DNA from: JALZOC01 sp035758845
GTDB taxonomy: Bacteria > Acidobacteriota > Vicinamibacteria > Vicinamibacterales > 2-12-FULL-66-21
Direction of reading: 5' to 3'
Assembly: GCA_035758845.1 (NCBI GenBank)
Contig: DASTVZ010000072.1
Span: forward strand, 30,005-94,004
DNA: 64,000 nucleotides
Below the pieces are notes generated by a model, which saw only the letters and a list, made by a program, of their open reading frames with translations, did no database searches and was not told where the DNA came from. Positions 8,786-18,136 of the stretch are shown one piece after another. A program made the position numbers and the translations under genes. The stretch's first letter is position 1; each line of letters starts with the position of its first letter.

Positions 8786-11773
8786 TCAGCGCGCGCCTAC
8801 TGCTTTCGCGCGTCGCGTCGCGGGTTCCTGTTGCGGCATATGGCGGCGAAACTGGTCGAAAAAGCGACCGCAGGCGCGGTGGAACCGGTCGGTCAGCTGA
8901 CGGCCCACATCTCCCGGGACCGGACCGAGGCGATTCCACGACGCCTGCGCCGTGCGCACGTCTTCAGCCATTGCGCGCCATTTCGTTTCTTCTCCGGCTC
9001 GTCCACCGATGGTGTTGGCGGCCAGCGCCTCGCGCAGCATCATGGCCAACGCCTGCGATGAATTGGCTGGTGTCGCTGCGACATCGCTCAGGAAGCCTTC
9101 GACGCGCTCGCAGAGTTTGACCATCTTCTGGCGATTGGCCTCGACATCGAGCTCCGTTCCGCGAAACGCGTCCGGATAAGCGTCGAGCAACCGCTCCAGT
9201 CCAGTCATGAAGCGCGCGCTCAATGGATCGGCGCCCTGACGCACGACCGGCGTCGATTGATTCCATCGATTGCGAAGCGATCGGACACGCTCGAGAAGCG
9301 CGGTGTTCTCCATCGCGAGCGGCGCGGGCGGCGCGATGTCGGCGACGACTTCCGGCGCATGCGCCTCCGAGGCATCGCTTCGCCCGGCCGGCGCGAGTGA
9401 TTCGAGCTCGGCGACGAGCGCCTCGCGATCGGCCTGCTTGGCTTCGAGCTCGATCTGGTCGCGGCGCTTGTAGCGATCGAAGAACGTGTCGCAGGCGGCG
9501 CGGAACCGCTGCCACAACGCTTCCGACTTCGTGCGCCGAACCGGACCAATCGTCTTCCATTCAGACTGGAGGCGACGGATTTCGGCGCCGGATTTATCCC
9601 ATTCCATCGAGGTGGCGAGTTGTTCGGCGCGCCCGCACAGCGCTTCTTTCCTGGCCTGATTGGCGGCCCACACTTCCTTGCGCTGCGCCAGGTCGGCATT
9701 GCGTCGAGTAAAGAACGTGTCGCACGCCTCGCGGAAACGCTTCCAGGTCGTCCGCGTATCCTGCCGCGGCACCGGCCCGATGGCCTGCCATTCGGCTTGA
9801 AGTTTTTTCAGCTCCTCGGCCGTCTTGATCCAATCGGTCGATTGCGCCAGTCCCTCGGCGCGCTCGATGAGCGCCAGCTTCTTCTCGAGATTACCCTTCC
9901 GCTCTTCACTGCGCATCGCGAAGAACTCTCGTGCCTTCGCCTGGATCGGATCGGCCGCCTGACGGTAACGATGCCAGAGCGCCTGCGCCTGCGCCCGCGG
10001 CGCTTCTGCCGCCTGCTTCCATCGCTCCTGGATTTCGTGAAGTTCGCGCGCGGCCTTCTCCACGTCCTCGGTCTTGACTCCGTCGGGCGTATCGAACCCG
10101 TACTTCACGCGTAACGCTTCCGTTCTCGCGATCAGCTCCTCCTGCACAGCTGCATTCGCGAAGCGCTTCCACTCGTCCATCTCACGCAGTTCGTGCAGCT
10201 TCGGTGTGATCGCGGCCTGCGCCCCCTTCACCCGTTCGCCCAGCGCGTGCAGTTCGCGCTCGGGAAGCGCCGGTGGCGTATCGAGAGCGGTCCGCAGATC
10301 GCGCACCAGTCGATCCGCTTCGCGCAGTGTGAGGTCTTCAGCCGTCGCGCGTATCGTCGCGCGCTCGATCAGCTGATCGACGCGCTGGACCTGCTGGCGA
10401 ACCGCGCGTTCCGCTGCCGCGCGGCGTTCCTCCCCGCGCAATCGCACGCGCGCCTCAGCCGCCGCATATCGCTCGGCGACGGCTGGATCGAGACCGTCCG
10501 ACTTGCCGTCGAGCGATCGCCATTCTTGCTGTACGTTGTCCCACGCAGGCTGGTCAATCTGTGGTTCGGACGAAATCCGCTCCGCATCGGTGGACAGTGC
10601 GCTCAGCCGCGCGTTGACCGCTTCGCGTGCGAGGTAATGTCGATGCCGCTCCTCCGCGCGCCGGCACGCCTCCTCGAACCGCTCACGTGTACGCTCGTCC
10701 TCCGCCTCTTGCACCGAAGGGCCCGGCAATCCTTCCCATTCGCCGCGGGCCTTTTCGCTCTCCTCGAGCGCGTGCTGTGCGTGCGTGCTTTCCAATCGTG
10801 CGCAGATGGCTTCGCGGGCACGTCGTGCCGCCGCATCCTGCTCGCTGACCGCGCGCCGCTCCGCTTCGGCGCGCTCGTGCGCATCGATCGCGTTCCGCGC
10901 CGTTTCCACCAGGGCGCCGAACTGCGCCGTCGTTTCCTGATCGAGCTCGAACACAGGGTTTGAAGACATATCCCGCCATTCCGCTTCTGCTTCGGAGAGC
11001 TGCGCGCCCGCGTCGCCAATCGACGGCGATGCCGCAATTACGTCAATCTTTGCGAGGATCCCAGCGATTCGCTGCTGCCAGGCTTCGAGCGCCGCTTTCC
11101 TCGCTGCTTCGGCGTCTTCGATGTCCTGGAGAAGCGCCCGCGCCCGCTTCACCACCGCTTTGCTCTTCGCGCGATTGATGAGCGTATCGAGCGTTTCACG
11201 GGCATCGGGTGCCGTGGGATCGATCGAGCGATCGACCGCTGCGACGCCGGCATCCTTGTGCTCCGTCTTCATCGCGACGTTCAAGAGTTCCGCGGGTTCA
11301 GAGATTTTTGCCACGGCGTCGAGCGCCGTTTGCGGATCGATCGCATGGCGGGCGATGCTGCTCAGAGCCTTTGTGTCGTGCACGCGGCCGAGTGACGCGG
11401 CGCGAACCGTGTCGTGCGGTGAAGACTTCGCAATCGTAGAGAAATGACGCGGATCGTCGAGACCGTCCAGCGCGAGCGCCGCATCGGCGTCGGTCGCCGC
11501 CGGAGCAATCGCAATCTCAATGAGCCGATCGGCGAGGCGGCGCCGCAGCTCCGGGTCCTGTTCAACCCGAGCGAGCCTTGCCAGCACCGTGACGTCGCCC
11601 ACCCGATCGATCGCCGCATTCCGGACACGAGCGTCGGGGTCCGACGCGGCAAGCTCCTCGATCACGGTGCGATGCTCGGGGTCGTCGGGGATTTCCGCGA
11701 CCGCTGCTGCGCGGATCGCGGCATCTTGGTGCTTCCATCGGGGCTGTGGCTTGAATCGGTCGAGGAAAGACAT
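8786..11773 (-). CDS. large DUF349 repeat protein with HEAT-like N-terminus
   Basis: A cytoplasmic 995-residue, highly charged, helical protein. Residues about 10-230 look like a HEAT/alpha-solenoid (repeated helix pairs such as DPDARVRNAAIDRVGDVTVL). The rest consists of DUF349 repeats with the recurring pattern GPV-W-RFR-ACDTFF, clearest in three copies near residues 665-890 (WKRFREACDTFF, LWQRFRAACDTFF, DRFHRACGRFF). DUF349 proteins have no settled biochemical role. The start at ATG 11773 (MSFLDRFK) avoids overlap with the upstream gene; a longer reading to 11881 has no support. It ends 44 bp from the convergent amidohydrolase. Confidence 0.85.
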   Translation of the reverse strand: MSFLDRFKPQPRWKHQDAAIRAAAVAEIPDDPEHRTVIEELAASDPDARVRNAAIDRVGDVTVLARLARVEQDPELRRRLADRLIEIAIAPAATDADAALALDGLDDPRHFSTIAKSSPHDTVRAASLGRVHDTKALSSIARHAIDPQTALDAVAKISEPAELLNVAMKTEHKDAGVAAVDRSIDPTAPDARETLDTLINRAKSKAVVKRARALLQDIEDAEAARKAALEAWQQRIAGILAKIDVIAASPSIGDAGAQLSEAEAEWRDMSSNPVFELDQETTAQFGALVETARNAIDAHERAEAERRAVSEQDAAARRAREAICARLESTHAQHALEESEKARGEWEGLPGPSVQEAEDERTRERFEEACRRAEERHRHYLAREAVNARLSALSTDAERISSEPQIDQPAWDNVQQEWRSLDGKSDGLDPAVAERYAAAEARVRLRGEERRAAAERAVRQQVQRVDQLIERATIRATAEDLTLREADRLVRDLRTALDTPPALPERELHALGERVKGAQAAITPKLHELREMDEWKRFANAAVQEELIARTEALRVKYGFDTPDGVKTEDVEKAARELHEIQERWKQAAEAPRAQAQALWHRYRQAADPIQAKAREFFAMRSEERKGNLEKKLALIERAEGLAQSTDWIKTAEELKKLQAEWQAIGPVPRQDTRTTWKRFREACDTFFTRRNADLAQRKEVWAANQARKEALCGRAEQLATSMEWDKSGAEIRRLQSEWKTIGPVRRTKSEALWQRFRAACDTFFDRYKRRDQIELEAKQADREALVAELESLAPAGRSDASEAHAPEVVADIAPPAPLAMENTALLERVRSLRNRWNQSTPVVRQGADPLSARFMTGLERLLDAYPDAFRGTELDVEANRQKMVKLCERVEGFLSDVAATPANSSQALAMMLREALAANTIGGRAGEETKWRAMAEDVRTAQASWNRLGPVPGDVGRQLTDRFHRACGRFFDQFRRHMPQQEPATRRAKAVGAR

Positions 11774-11846
11774 CGGGAGCCTTGCGTCCGGTCCCGAACA
11801 GCGAATTACGGAGCGGGTAATTCGCTCTTTCGAGATCCGGCGTCGG

Positions 11847-12191
11847 TTAACCGCTCGATTCTTGAATGAGCCACTCGGCAATCTGTTCCCGCGACAACCG
11901 GTGATCGTCGTTCAGGTGCACGATCATCGCCGCTAGCGGGAGCCGTTTCGAGCAGCCCTGCGGACACTTTTTCGTCATCTCGTCCAGGCACCGAAACAGC
12001 CGCTCGAGATGATCGGGAATCAGCTTTCCATGCGTGCGCGGGAGGTGATACACGCCCTCGTACACCGCCCCCAGGGCGCACGACCCGCCCTTTTCGTCGA
12101 AGTAGCTGCCGAAGCACTGCGGACCGCGACTGGCGCCAACGCGGATGTATTCCGCGAGCTCGCGCTGCTCGCGTTGGAGTTCTGTCGCCAT
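11847..12191 (-). CDS. conserved cysteine-containing small protein, function unknown
   Basis: A 114-residue cytoplasmic protein that I do not recognise. It has five cysteines (CFGSYF, SCALGA, RCLDE and KCPQGC) and ends in a helical stretch rich in acidic and His residues (MIVHLNDDHRLSREQIAEWL) that resembles a small helix-turn-helix-like end. The cysteine spacing could bind a metal, but this is only a suggestion. The start is ATG 12191, with GGAGG about 8 bases upstream. It lies 73 bp upstream of the DUF349 gene on the same strand and may be co-transcribed with it. Confidence 0.7.
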   Translation of the reverse strand: MATELQREQRELAEYIRVGASRGPQCFGSYFDEKGGSCALGAVYEGVYHLPRTHGKLIPDHLERLFRCLDEMTKKCPQGCSKRLPLAAMIVHLNDDHRLSREQIAEWLIQESSG

Positions 12192-12272
12192 CGCGAATCT
12201 CCTCCCGCCCGCTGTGCGGGCGTCACAAATGCGATTTACGTGCCGGACCGTGATTGTAGTTCAGCCGCAGAA

Positions 12273-12302
12273 TTGACGTGTGTTATGAAGCAGACCTAAC
12301 AT
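12273..12302 (+). promoter_or_regulatory. candidate sigma-70 promoter for the cyclophilin gene
   Basis: TTGACG (12273-12278) and TAACAT (12297-12302) are separated by 18 bases, about 40 bp upstream of the start at 12342, in the divergent gap. This is a pattern match only. Confidence 0.4.
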
Positions 12303-12341
12303 CGAGATCCATCGAGTTGAATCCCCGCCCCATGGAGTCGT

Positions 12342-13040
12342 ATGCATAGCACTGTTTATCGTCGCGCTTTTGTGGTCTTTTTGTCCGCCTTTCTGGGTTG
12401 GAGCGTCGCCGCCGAGGGCTGGAATCGCGATTTCCAGCGGCCGGCGGGAACCCCGCCTCCAGGGCAAACTCCGCCGGCTGGGACCAAGCCGGTTCAAGCA
12501 CCGCCGCTTCAGCCTTCCGCCGATACCCCCGCGCCGGGAAATCCCGTCGTCCTGATGTCGACGTCGCTCGGCGACATCACCATCGAGCTCTTCAAGACCG
12601 AGGCGCCGGTCTCGGTCCAGAACTTCCTGCAATACGTCAATGACAGCTTTTACGGCGGGACCGTGTTTCACCGCGTGAAGAAAGGATTCATGATTCAGGG
12701 AGGCGGGTTTACTCCGACGTTACAGGAGAAGCCGACCCGGCCGCCTATTCTGAACGAAGCGACCAACGGCCTGCACAACACGCGCGGCACGATCGCGATG
12801 GCGCGTACCAGGGCTCTACGCAGCGCCACGTCGCAGTTCTACATCAACGTTGTCGACAACCGCGCGCTCGATCACACCGGCGAATCACCGGCTGACTACG
12901 GGTATGCGGTATTCGGCCGCGTGCTCTCCGGAATGGACGTGGTCGATCGCATCGTCGCTGTCCCGACCACCTCGAAAGGACCGATGGATGATGTCCCGGT
13001 CGACGCTGTTGTGATCAAGAGCGTCAAGGTGGTGAAGTAA
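12342..13040 (+). CDS. exported cyclophilin-type peptidyl-prolyl isomerase
   Basis: A peptidyl-prolyl cis-trans isomerase that helps folding outside the cytoplasm. Residues 1-24 are a signal peptide, followed by a Pro-rich linker (residues about 32-68) and a single bacterial cyclophilin domain (about 70-232). Active-site motifs are close to canonical: TVFHRVKKGFMIQGG, then ATSQFYINV (matching the usual GSQFFI) and YAVFGRVLSGMDVV. The length and layout match PpiA-type periplasmic enzymes with an added linker. The start is ATG 12342. Confidence 0.9.
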   Translation: MHSTVYRRAFVVFLSAFLGWSVAAEGWNRDFQRPAGTPPPGQTPPAGTKPVQAPPLQPSADTPAPGNPVVLMSTSLGDITIELFKTEAPVSVQNFLQYVNDSFYGGTVFHRVKKGFMIQGGGFTPTLQEKPTRPPILNEATNGLHNTRGTIAMARTRALRSATSQFYINVVDNRALDHTGESPADYGYAVFGRVLSGMDVVDRIVAVPTTSKGPMDDVPVDAVVIKSVKVVK

Positions 13041-13046
13041 TCTGAG

Positions 13047-13147
13047 GGTGCTGATTGTTGATTGCTGATTGCTGATTGAAAGGCGTGCGATCTCATTCAG
13101 CAATCAACAGTCAATCAGCAATCAGGAATCAGCATTCAGCAATTTCA
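13047..13147. repeat. word array, GCTGATTGCTGAATG family
   Basis: Words GCTGATTGTTGATTGCTGAT and repeats, then reverse-complement words TCAGCAATCAACAGTCAATC and CAGCATTCAGCAATTTCAG. The array fills the gap between the cyclophilin and the MFS gene, leaving the MFS start without an ordinary ribosome-binding site. Confidence 0.85.
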
Positions 13148-14305
13148 GTGAACCCCCTCGCGATCATTTTTCTCACGATCTTCGTGAACCTGGTTGGCTT
13201 CGGGATCATCATCCCGCTGCTGCCGTTCTACGCGGAGACGTTCGGCGCTTCGCCGATTGCGATCGGATTGCTGTTCGCGTCGTTTTCACTGAGCCAGCTG
13301 GTCGCGTCGCCGATCCTCGGCGACCTTTCCGATCGATGGGGCCGGCGCCCTGTCTTGGTCTTCAGCCTCCTCGGGACGGTCGTGAGCTTCGTGATCCTCG
13401 CGCTGGCGCATAGCCTCGCGATGCTGTTCGTGGCCCGCGTGGTCGATGGTCTGTCCGGCGGCAACATCACGACGGCGCGCGCCTACATTGCGGACGTGAC
13501 TCCCGAGGAGAACCGCGCGAAAGCGTTTGGCGTGCTCGGTGCGGCGTTCGGTCTCGGCTTCATCATCGGTCCGGCGCTCGGCGCCGGGCTTTCGCGCATC
13601 AGTTATACGGCGCCCATCTGGGCTGCCGCAGTGATCACCGTGATTGCCACCGCGCTCGCATTCTTCTGGCTTCCCGAAACCGTGCACCGCTCGGATGCGG
13701 GCGGCCGGTCGCCCTGGCGCGCCCTCGGCGAGTCGTGGCGACTACAGCACCTGCGCGTCCTGTTCACCGTCGACTTCGTCTATTGGACGGCGTTTGCGGT
13801 TTATCAAACGACGTTCGCACTCTTTGGTGCCCGCCGATTCGCATTCGATGCAGCGCATACCGGATATTTGTTGAGCGCGTTTGGTTTTCTCGGCGTGCTC
13901 GTTCAGGGCGGGATGGTTGGACCGGTCGTCAAAGCGATGGGCGAACGGCAGACGTTGATGGTTGGCCTCGCGTCAGCCGCGATCGGCTGGGGCGGCAGCG
14001 CGTTGACTCACTCGCTGCCGGTGTTCGTCTCGATGCTCGTGCCCGGAGCGATCGGCATCGGTCTGTGCAATGCGACGTTGAGCTCGCTGATCAGCAAGTC
14101 AGCGCCGCCGCGCGAGCAGGGCCGGATTCAAGGGGCGGCGGGTGCGCTCGAGAGTCTCGGAAGAACACTCGGTCCGGTGTGGGGCAACGGCGCGTTGCAG
14201 CGGTTCGGCGAAGGCACGGCGTATGGCACGGCCGCGGTTGCGCTCATTGGCGCGGCGGCACTGACGGTCGTATACCACGCGCCCGAGCGCTCCATTGACC
14301 CGTGA
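13148..14305 (+). CDS. MFS transporter, TetA-like
   Basis: A 12-helix major facilitator of 385 residues, probably a proton-driven exporter. The TM2-TM3 loop has the family motif A (GDLSDRWGRRPV). The helix pattern from NPLAIIFLTIFVNLVGFGII onward and VDGLSGGNITTARAY resemble TetA(B/C)-class drug exporters. Substrate unknown. I take GTG 13148 as start. An upstream in-frame TTG at 13076 would add 24 residues (SHSAINSQSAIRNQ...) that are only the translated repeat array. Neither start has a clear Shine-Dalgarno sequence. Confidence 0.85.
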   Translation: MNPLAIIFLTIFVNLVGFGIIIPLLPFYAETFGASPIAIGLLFASFSLSQLVASPILGDLSDRWGRRPVLVFSLLGTVVSFVILALAHSLAMLFVARVVDGLSGGNITTARAYIADVTPEENRAKAFGVLGAAFGLGFIIGPALGAGLSRISYTAPIWAAAVITVIATALAFFWLPETVHRSDAGGRSPWRALGESWRLQHLRVLFTVDFVYWTAFAVYQTTFALFGARRFAFDAAHTGYLLSAFGFLGVLVQGGMVGPVVKAMGERQTLMVGLASAAIGWGGSALTHSLPVFVSMLVPGAIGIGLCNATLSSLISKSAPPREQGRIQGAAGALESLGRTLGPVWGNGALQRFGEGTAYGTAAVALIGAAALTVVYHAPERSIDP

Positions 14306-14306
14306 C

Positions 14307-16169
14307 TCACGCTCTCGACGCGAGCTCTCCTTCGAGCCGCGTGACCAGATCATCCAGCTGTTCGATGACCGCTCGAACGGTGTCCGGCTGCGACAGATCA
14401 ACGCCCGCCTTCTTCAACTGCTCCATCGGATAGTCGTTGCCGCCGGACCGGAGGAGTGTCAGATAGCGATCGCGCACGTTCGCGTCGCCACCCATGATCT
14501 CCTGCGCGAGCCGCGCGGCCGATGCGAAGCAGGTGGCGTACTGGTAGACGTAGTACGGCGAGTTGAAGAAATGCGGAATCCGCGCCCACGTGACCCCGGT
14601 CAAGGCATTGGTGTCGACGGCGTCCCCGTAGTAGTCCTTCAGAAGGCCGGTGTAGATCTCGGTCAGAATCTCCGACGTGATCGGCTGATCCTGTTCTGCA
14701 AGCCGGTGCGCCCGCAGTTCGTAATCCGCAAACATGACCTGCGTAAAGAACGTCCCGGTGATGTTGTCGATCGCGTGTTGCAGGAGCACGATCCGTTCGT
14801 CGGGATCGGTCGACCGCTTCAGCATGTACTCGAGCAGCAACGCCTCGCTGAGCGTGGACGGCACTTCCGCGACGAAAATCGTGTAGCTCGAATACACGAA
14901 CGGCTGTGCCTCGTGCGACAGGATCGTGTGCATCGAGTGCCCCATCTCATGCGCCAGGGTGAACACGTCGTCGAGCGTGTCGGTGTAGTTGAGCAGCATG
15001 TAAGGATGCGTCCCGTAGACCGGAGCAGAATACGCACCTGATCGCTTGCCTTCGTTCTCGTAGACGTCGATCCAGCGGCCCGCAAATCCTTCCCCCATTC
15101 GCGCTTGGTACTCGGCTCCAAGCGGATCGACGCAACTGACGATCCAGTCGAGCACGTCGTCGTACGGGTATTTCTTGTCAAAGGTGACAAGCGGGATCGA
15201 GAAGTCGTACACCTGATACGAACTGACGCCGAGAGCCTTCCGGCGCAGACGATGGTAGCGGCGCAGCGGTTCGACACCCGCGCGGGTCGTCTCGATCAGG
15301 TTTTCCACGACGGACGTGGGGATGTTGTCGCCGTGAAGGGCGGCTTCGAGTGTGCTCTTGTATCCGCGCGCACGCGCCTGGAACCAGTCGCGCTGACAGA
15401 CTCCGTTATACAACGACGCGTAGGTATTGAGTGTCGTGCGATATGTCTCGTGCAGTGCACGGAATGCGGCCTCGCGGTCCGACTGTTCCCGCCTTGTCGC
15501 GAGCAGCGCTCGATACTGGCCGTACGAAACGGTGACCTGTTCCCCCGTCGAGAGCGTGATCGTCGGAAACTTTGCGTCCGCCGTAGACAACGCCCAATAC
15601 GCGTCGTTTGGCGAGGCAGAGAGACGGCTCGACAGCGACATCAGCTTTTCGCCCGCTTCGTCGAGGACGTGCTCTTGTTGCCGATACAGGTTCTCGATCG
15701 CGAATCGGTAGAGCCGCAAGGGCTCGGACTGCTCCATCCATCCGCGCACCGTTTCGAGCGGAATCGAAAGCAGCTCCGGGTTGAACCATGACTCCGCTTG
15801 CGCCAACCGCGCAAATAAGATCTGCACCTGCTGCCGCTTCGCGTTGATCGCGTTGTCGCGCTGATCTTCGTCGTACTGGAGTGACGGGTAGTACCACACC
15901 TTGTACGCGAGCTGCCCCAGCTCCTCCGACAACCGGAACGCCTTGAGCAGCGCCTCGGCCCCCTCCGACAGGGTGCCCTTCAGCGATGCGTAGCGGTCGA
16001 TGCCGGTCTCCAGGTGCTTGTAGCCACCCTCCCAAGCGCTCCAGTCCGGAAAGATGTCGGAGAGGTTCCATTTGAATCGTTCCGGCACGTCCTCGCGCCG
16101 GCGGGTCCCGACCTGCGGCGGTTCAGGGGTCGCGACATCAGTAGGGGCGTAAATGGTGAGCAGACGCAT
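14307..16169 (-). CDS. pepF: oligoendopeptidase F (M3B metallopeptidase)
   Basis: A cytoplasmic zinc oligopeptidase of 620 residues, typical for PepF (about 600). The zinc site HEMGH is at residues 407-411, with the third ligand expected in FVAEVPSTLSEALL about 25 residues on. The N-terminal M3 helical domain (FKWNLSDIFPDWSAWE) and the C-terminal YQYATCFASAARL are standard for the family. It cleaves short peptides during peptide recycling. It converges with the MFS gene with a 1-bp gap. Confidence 0.95.
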   Translation of the reverse strand: MRLLTIYAPTDVATPEPPQVGTRRREDVPERFKWNLSDIFPDWSAWEGGYKHLETGIDRYASLKGTLSEGAEALLKAFRLSEELGQLAYKVWYYPSLQYDEDQRDNAINAKRQQVQILFARLAQAESWFNPELLSIPLETVRGWMEQSEPLRLYRFAIENLYRQQEHVLDEAGEKLMSLSSRLSASPNDAYWALSTADAKFPTITLSTGEQVTVSYGQYRALLATRREQSDREAAFRALHETYRTTLNTYASLYNGVCQRDWFQARARGYKSTLEAALHGDNIPTSVVENLIETTRAGVEPLRRYHRLRRKALGVSSYQVYDFSIPLVTFDKKYPYDDVLDWIVSCVDPLGAEYQARMGEGFAGRWIDVYENEGKRSGAYSAPVYGTHPYMLLNYTDTLDDVFTLAHEMGHSMHTILSHEAQPFVYSSYTIFVAEVPSTLSEALLLEYMLKRSTDPDERIVLLQHAIDNITGTFFTQVMFADYELRAHRLAEQDQPITSEILTEIYTGLLKDYYGDAVDTNALTGVTWARIPHFFNSPYYVYQYATCFASAARLAQEIMGGDANVRDRYLTLLRSGGNDYPMEQLKKAGVDLSQPDTVRAVIEQLDDLVTRLEGELASRA

Positions 16170-16254
16170 CTTCCAACTATACCTTCAAGATCGGCTGACA
16201 GTTTTTCAGACTTCCCTCACGACTCATGACCCGTCGGGGCCCTATCGTGGAGGC

Positions 16255-16818
16255 ATGGAGGAGGTCATGATTCGACTCGCCCGTATTTCCGCCCTTGCCT
16301 TGTGCTTCGCTGGTCAGGCTGCGCTTGCGTCCGCCCAGAGCGTCCCCGCCTCTTTCAGGGACTTGCAGTTCCTCGTTGGGCAGGGCGATCGCGTCGTGGT
16401 GGTTGACGCCAGCGGCGGCAAGACCAGGGGCCGCATTTCGGAGCTGGATGGATCGACCCTGTCCATCACCTCTGGTGATCGTGAACGGCGCTTCCGCGAA
16501 GATGATGTCGTGATCATTCGGCAGCGTAACCACGACTCCGTTCTCAACGGGGTCCTCATTGGCGCCGCTGTTGGAACAGGCCTTGGACTCGTCTCCGAGC
16601 TCAGCTGCAGCGCGATGGACGATTACTGCCCGTATACGGGTATCGTCACCATTGGCGGCGCGATTTGGGGGACATTCGCGGGCGCCACGATAGACCTGCT
16701 CCACAGAACTTCACGCGACGTATTCCGCCGCGCACCGGATCCCGCTTCGAAGTCGCTGACAATCGCACCACTCGTCGCCCGACGCGGTGCTGGCGCACGG
16801 GTGGCGCTGCGCTGGTAA
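16255..16818 (+). CDS. exported protein with glycine-zipper segment, function unknown
   Basis: A 187-residue secreted or membrane-associated protein that I do not recognise. It has a signal peptide (ARISALALCFAGQAALASAQ), then a small beta-rich part (DRVVVVDASGGKTRGRISEL) that could be an SH3/RNA-binding-like barrel. Glycine-spaced hydrophobic stretches follow (LNGVLIGAAVGTGLGLVSEL and IVTIGGAIWGTFAGATIDLL) of the glycine-zipper type. ATG 16255 and ATG 16267 are both possible starts; GGAGG motifs lie very close to each. Confidence 0.65.
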   Translation: MEEVMIRLARISALALCFAGQAALASAQSVPASFRDLQFLVGQGDRVVVVDASGGKTRGRISELDGSTLSITSGDRERRFREDDVVIIRQRNHDSVLNGVLIGAAVGTGLGLVSELSCSAMDDYCPYTGIVTIGGAIWGTFAGATIDLLHRTSRDVFRRAPDPASKSLTIAPLVARRGAGARVALRW

Positions 16819-16819
16819 G

Positions 16820-16925
16820 ACGCGAGCGAGCGCAGCGAAGCGAGCCACGCGAACGGAGCGAGCCGACGAAGCGGCTCGCGAGAGAGCGTGGGGAGTCCGA
16901 GGGGCGACGCCCCTCGGAGAGGATA
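16820..16925. repeat. GC-rich repeat region with 11-bp palindrome
   Basis: Iterated GAGCGNAGCGA-like words, then a perfect inverted repeat TCCGAGGGGCG / CGCCCCTCGGA (16896-16906 and 16908-16918, one-base loop), between two co-directional genes. It could terminate the upstream transcript, although there is no T-tract. Confidence 0.75.
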
Positions 16926-16952
16926 TAGTGCAAGCCACCCAGGAGGACCTGC

Positions 16953-17414
16953 ATGGTGGCTCGCAAGAAGGACAGTGCACTTGGTCTGTGGCTCGAGCGG
17001 TCTGCTTCAGCGGTTACCCGCTGGACCGGAAGCACCAGCGCGTTCGCGCTCGCCTGCGGCATCATCCTCATCTGGGCGTTGACTGGCGCGCTCTTCAACT
17101 TCGACAACACCTGGCAGCTCGTCATCAACACCGGAACCACCATCGTCACATTCCTGATGGTGTTTCTCATTCAACGAACGCAGAACAAGGATTCGCTCGC
17201 GCTCCATCTGAAGTTGAACGAGATCGTTGCCGCGCTCGAAGGGGCAAGCAATCGCTTGATCGACGTCGAATCGCTCACTGAGCACGATCTCGAGGTACTT
17301 CACGGCCATTACGCCCGCCTCGCACAGATGGCCAAGCAGGACATCAATCTCACGCAATCGCATTCGATCGAAGAGGCGGAGCAGCGGCATAAGAAAAAGG
17401 TGAGGAAGAAGTAA
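16953..17414 (+). CDS. low-affinity iron permease family protein
   Basis: A 153-residue inner-membrane protein of the low-affinity iron permease family (PF04120 type). It has two transmembrane helices (FALACGIILIWALTGALF and the segment around TIVTFLMVFLIQ), followed by the family signature QRTQNKDSLALHLKLNEIV and a charged cytoplasmic tail ending in KKKVRKK. In the better-studied homologues the exact transport role is uncertain. A ribosome-binding site (AGGAGG) lies about 7 bases before ATG 16953. Confidence 0.88.
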   Translation: MVARKKDSALGLWLERSASAVTRWTGSTSAFALACGIILIWALTGALFNFDNTWQLVINTGTTIVTFLMVFLIQRTQNKDSLALHLKLNEIVAALEGASNRLIDVESLTEHDLEVLHGHYARLAQMAKQDINLTQSHSIEEAEQRHKKKVRKK

Positions 17415-17417
17415 CAC

Positions 17418-17460
17418 TGGGTGCCAAGGGTGCCGAGGGTGCCGAGGGTGCCAGGGGTGC
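17418..17460. repeat. direct repeats GGTGCCGAG
   Basis: Four to five tandem copies of GGGTGCCRAG fill the gap between the iron-permease-like gene and the hydrolase, ending at the ATG of the latter. No reverse-complement arm is present here. Confidence 0.8.
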
Positions 17461-17461
17461 T

Positions 17462-18136
17462 ATGAGCAGCGATAACCAAATCAAACTGCACGTCGTGCCG
17501 ACGTTGACCCACGGGCGCGTGCTCGTGCGCGAGGCGCGCGCCGTGGCGCAGAAGGGGATCGTTGTCGGGTTTCACGGCTACATGGAAAACGCGCGTATTC
17601 AGATGGAACGTCTCGAGGGGATTCCCGGATCATCCGCCTGGACCCTGGTCTCCATTCAGGGGCTGCATCGCTTCTACCGCGGACGTACGGAGGACACTGT
17701 CGCGAGCTGGATGACGCGTGAGGACCGAGAAGAAGCGATTGCCGATAATCTCGGATACGTTTCAGCCGCCCTGGAACAAGTACCACACGACGAATCAACC
17801 CAGGTCGTGTACACGGGATTCTCGCAAGGTGTCGCCATGGCATTTCGAGCGGGCGTGCTCGGTACCGCGCGCGCGGTCGCCATCGCGGCCGTCGGTGGTG
17901 ATGTGCCGCCTGAATTGCTCGAGAACACCGCACGACGATTTCCCGCCGTTCTGTTCACTCGAGGAAGTCGCGACGAGTGGCTCACACAGCCGCGATTCGA
18001 TCGCGATGTGAACGCGCTGACGGCGCGGGGTGTGGCGTTAACGGCGAAGGTCTACGACGGCGCCCATGAATGGAATGCGGAGGTGTCGGCGGCGATAGGA
18101 GAATTTCTGACGACGCTCCCGTCACGCTACTCGTGA
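17462..18136 (+). CDS. phospholipase/carboxylesterase-type alpha/beta hydrolase
   Basis: A cytoplasmic serine hydrolase of 224 residues. It shows the oxyanion region VVGFHGYMEN, the nucleophile elbow GFSQG (Ser about residue 121), an acid Asp in GSRDEWL and the catalytic His in YDGAHEWN, in the order of the phospholipase/carboxylesterase (YpfH/Est) family. Substrate unknown. It starts at ATG 17462, directly at the end of a direct-repeat tract. Its last 15 bases overlap the end of the convergent hydrolase. Confidence 0.85.
   Translation: MSSDNQIKLHVVPTLTHGRVLVREARAVAQKGIVVGFHGYMENARIQMERLEGIPGSSAWTLVSIQGLHRFYRGRTEDTVASWMTREDREEAIADNLGYVSAALEQVPHDESTQVVYTGFSQGVAMAFRAGVLGTARAVAIAAVGGDVPPELLENTARRFPAVLFTRGSRDEWLTQPRFDRDVNALTARGVALTAKVYDGAHEWNAEVSAAIGEFLTTLPSRYS

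Noticed and set aside
13076..13147. N-terminal 24 residues of the MFS transporter from TTG 13076
   Set aside because: They are a translation of the repeat array (SHSAINSQSAIRNQ) and precede the first helix without function; GTG 13148 is preferred.
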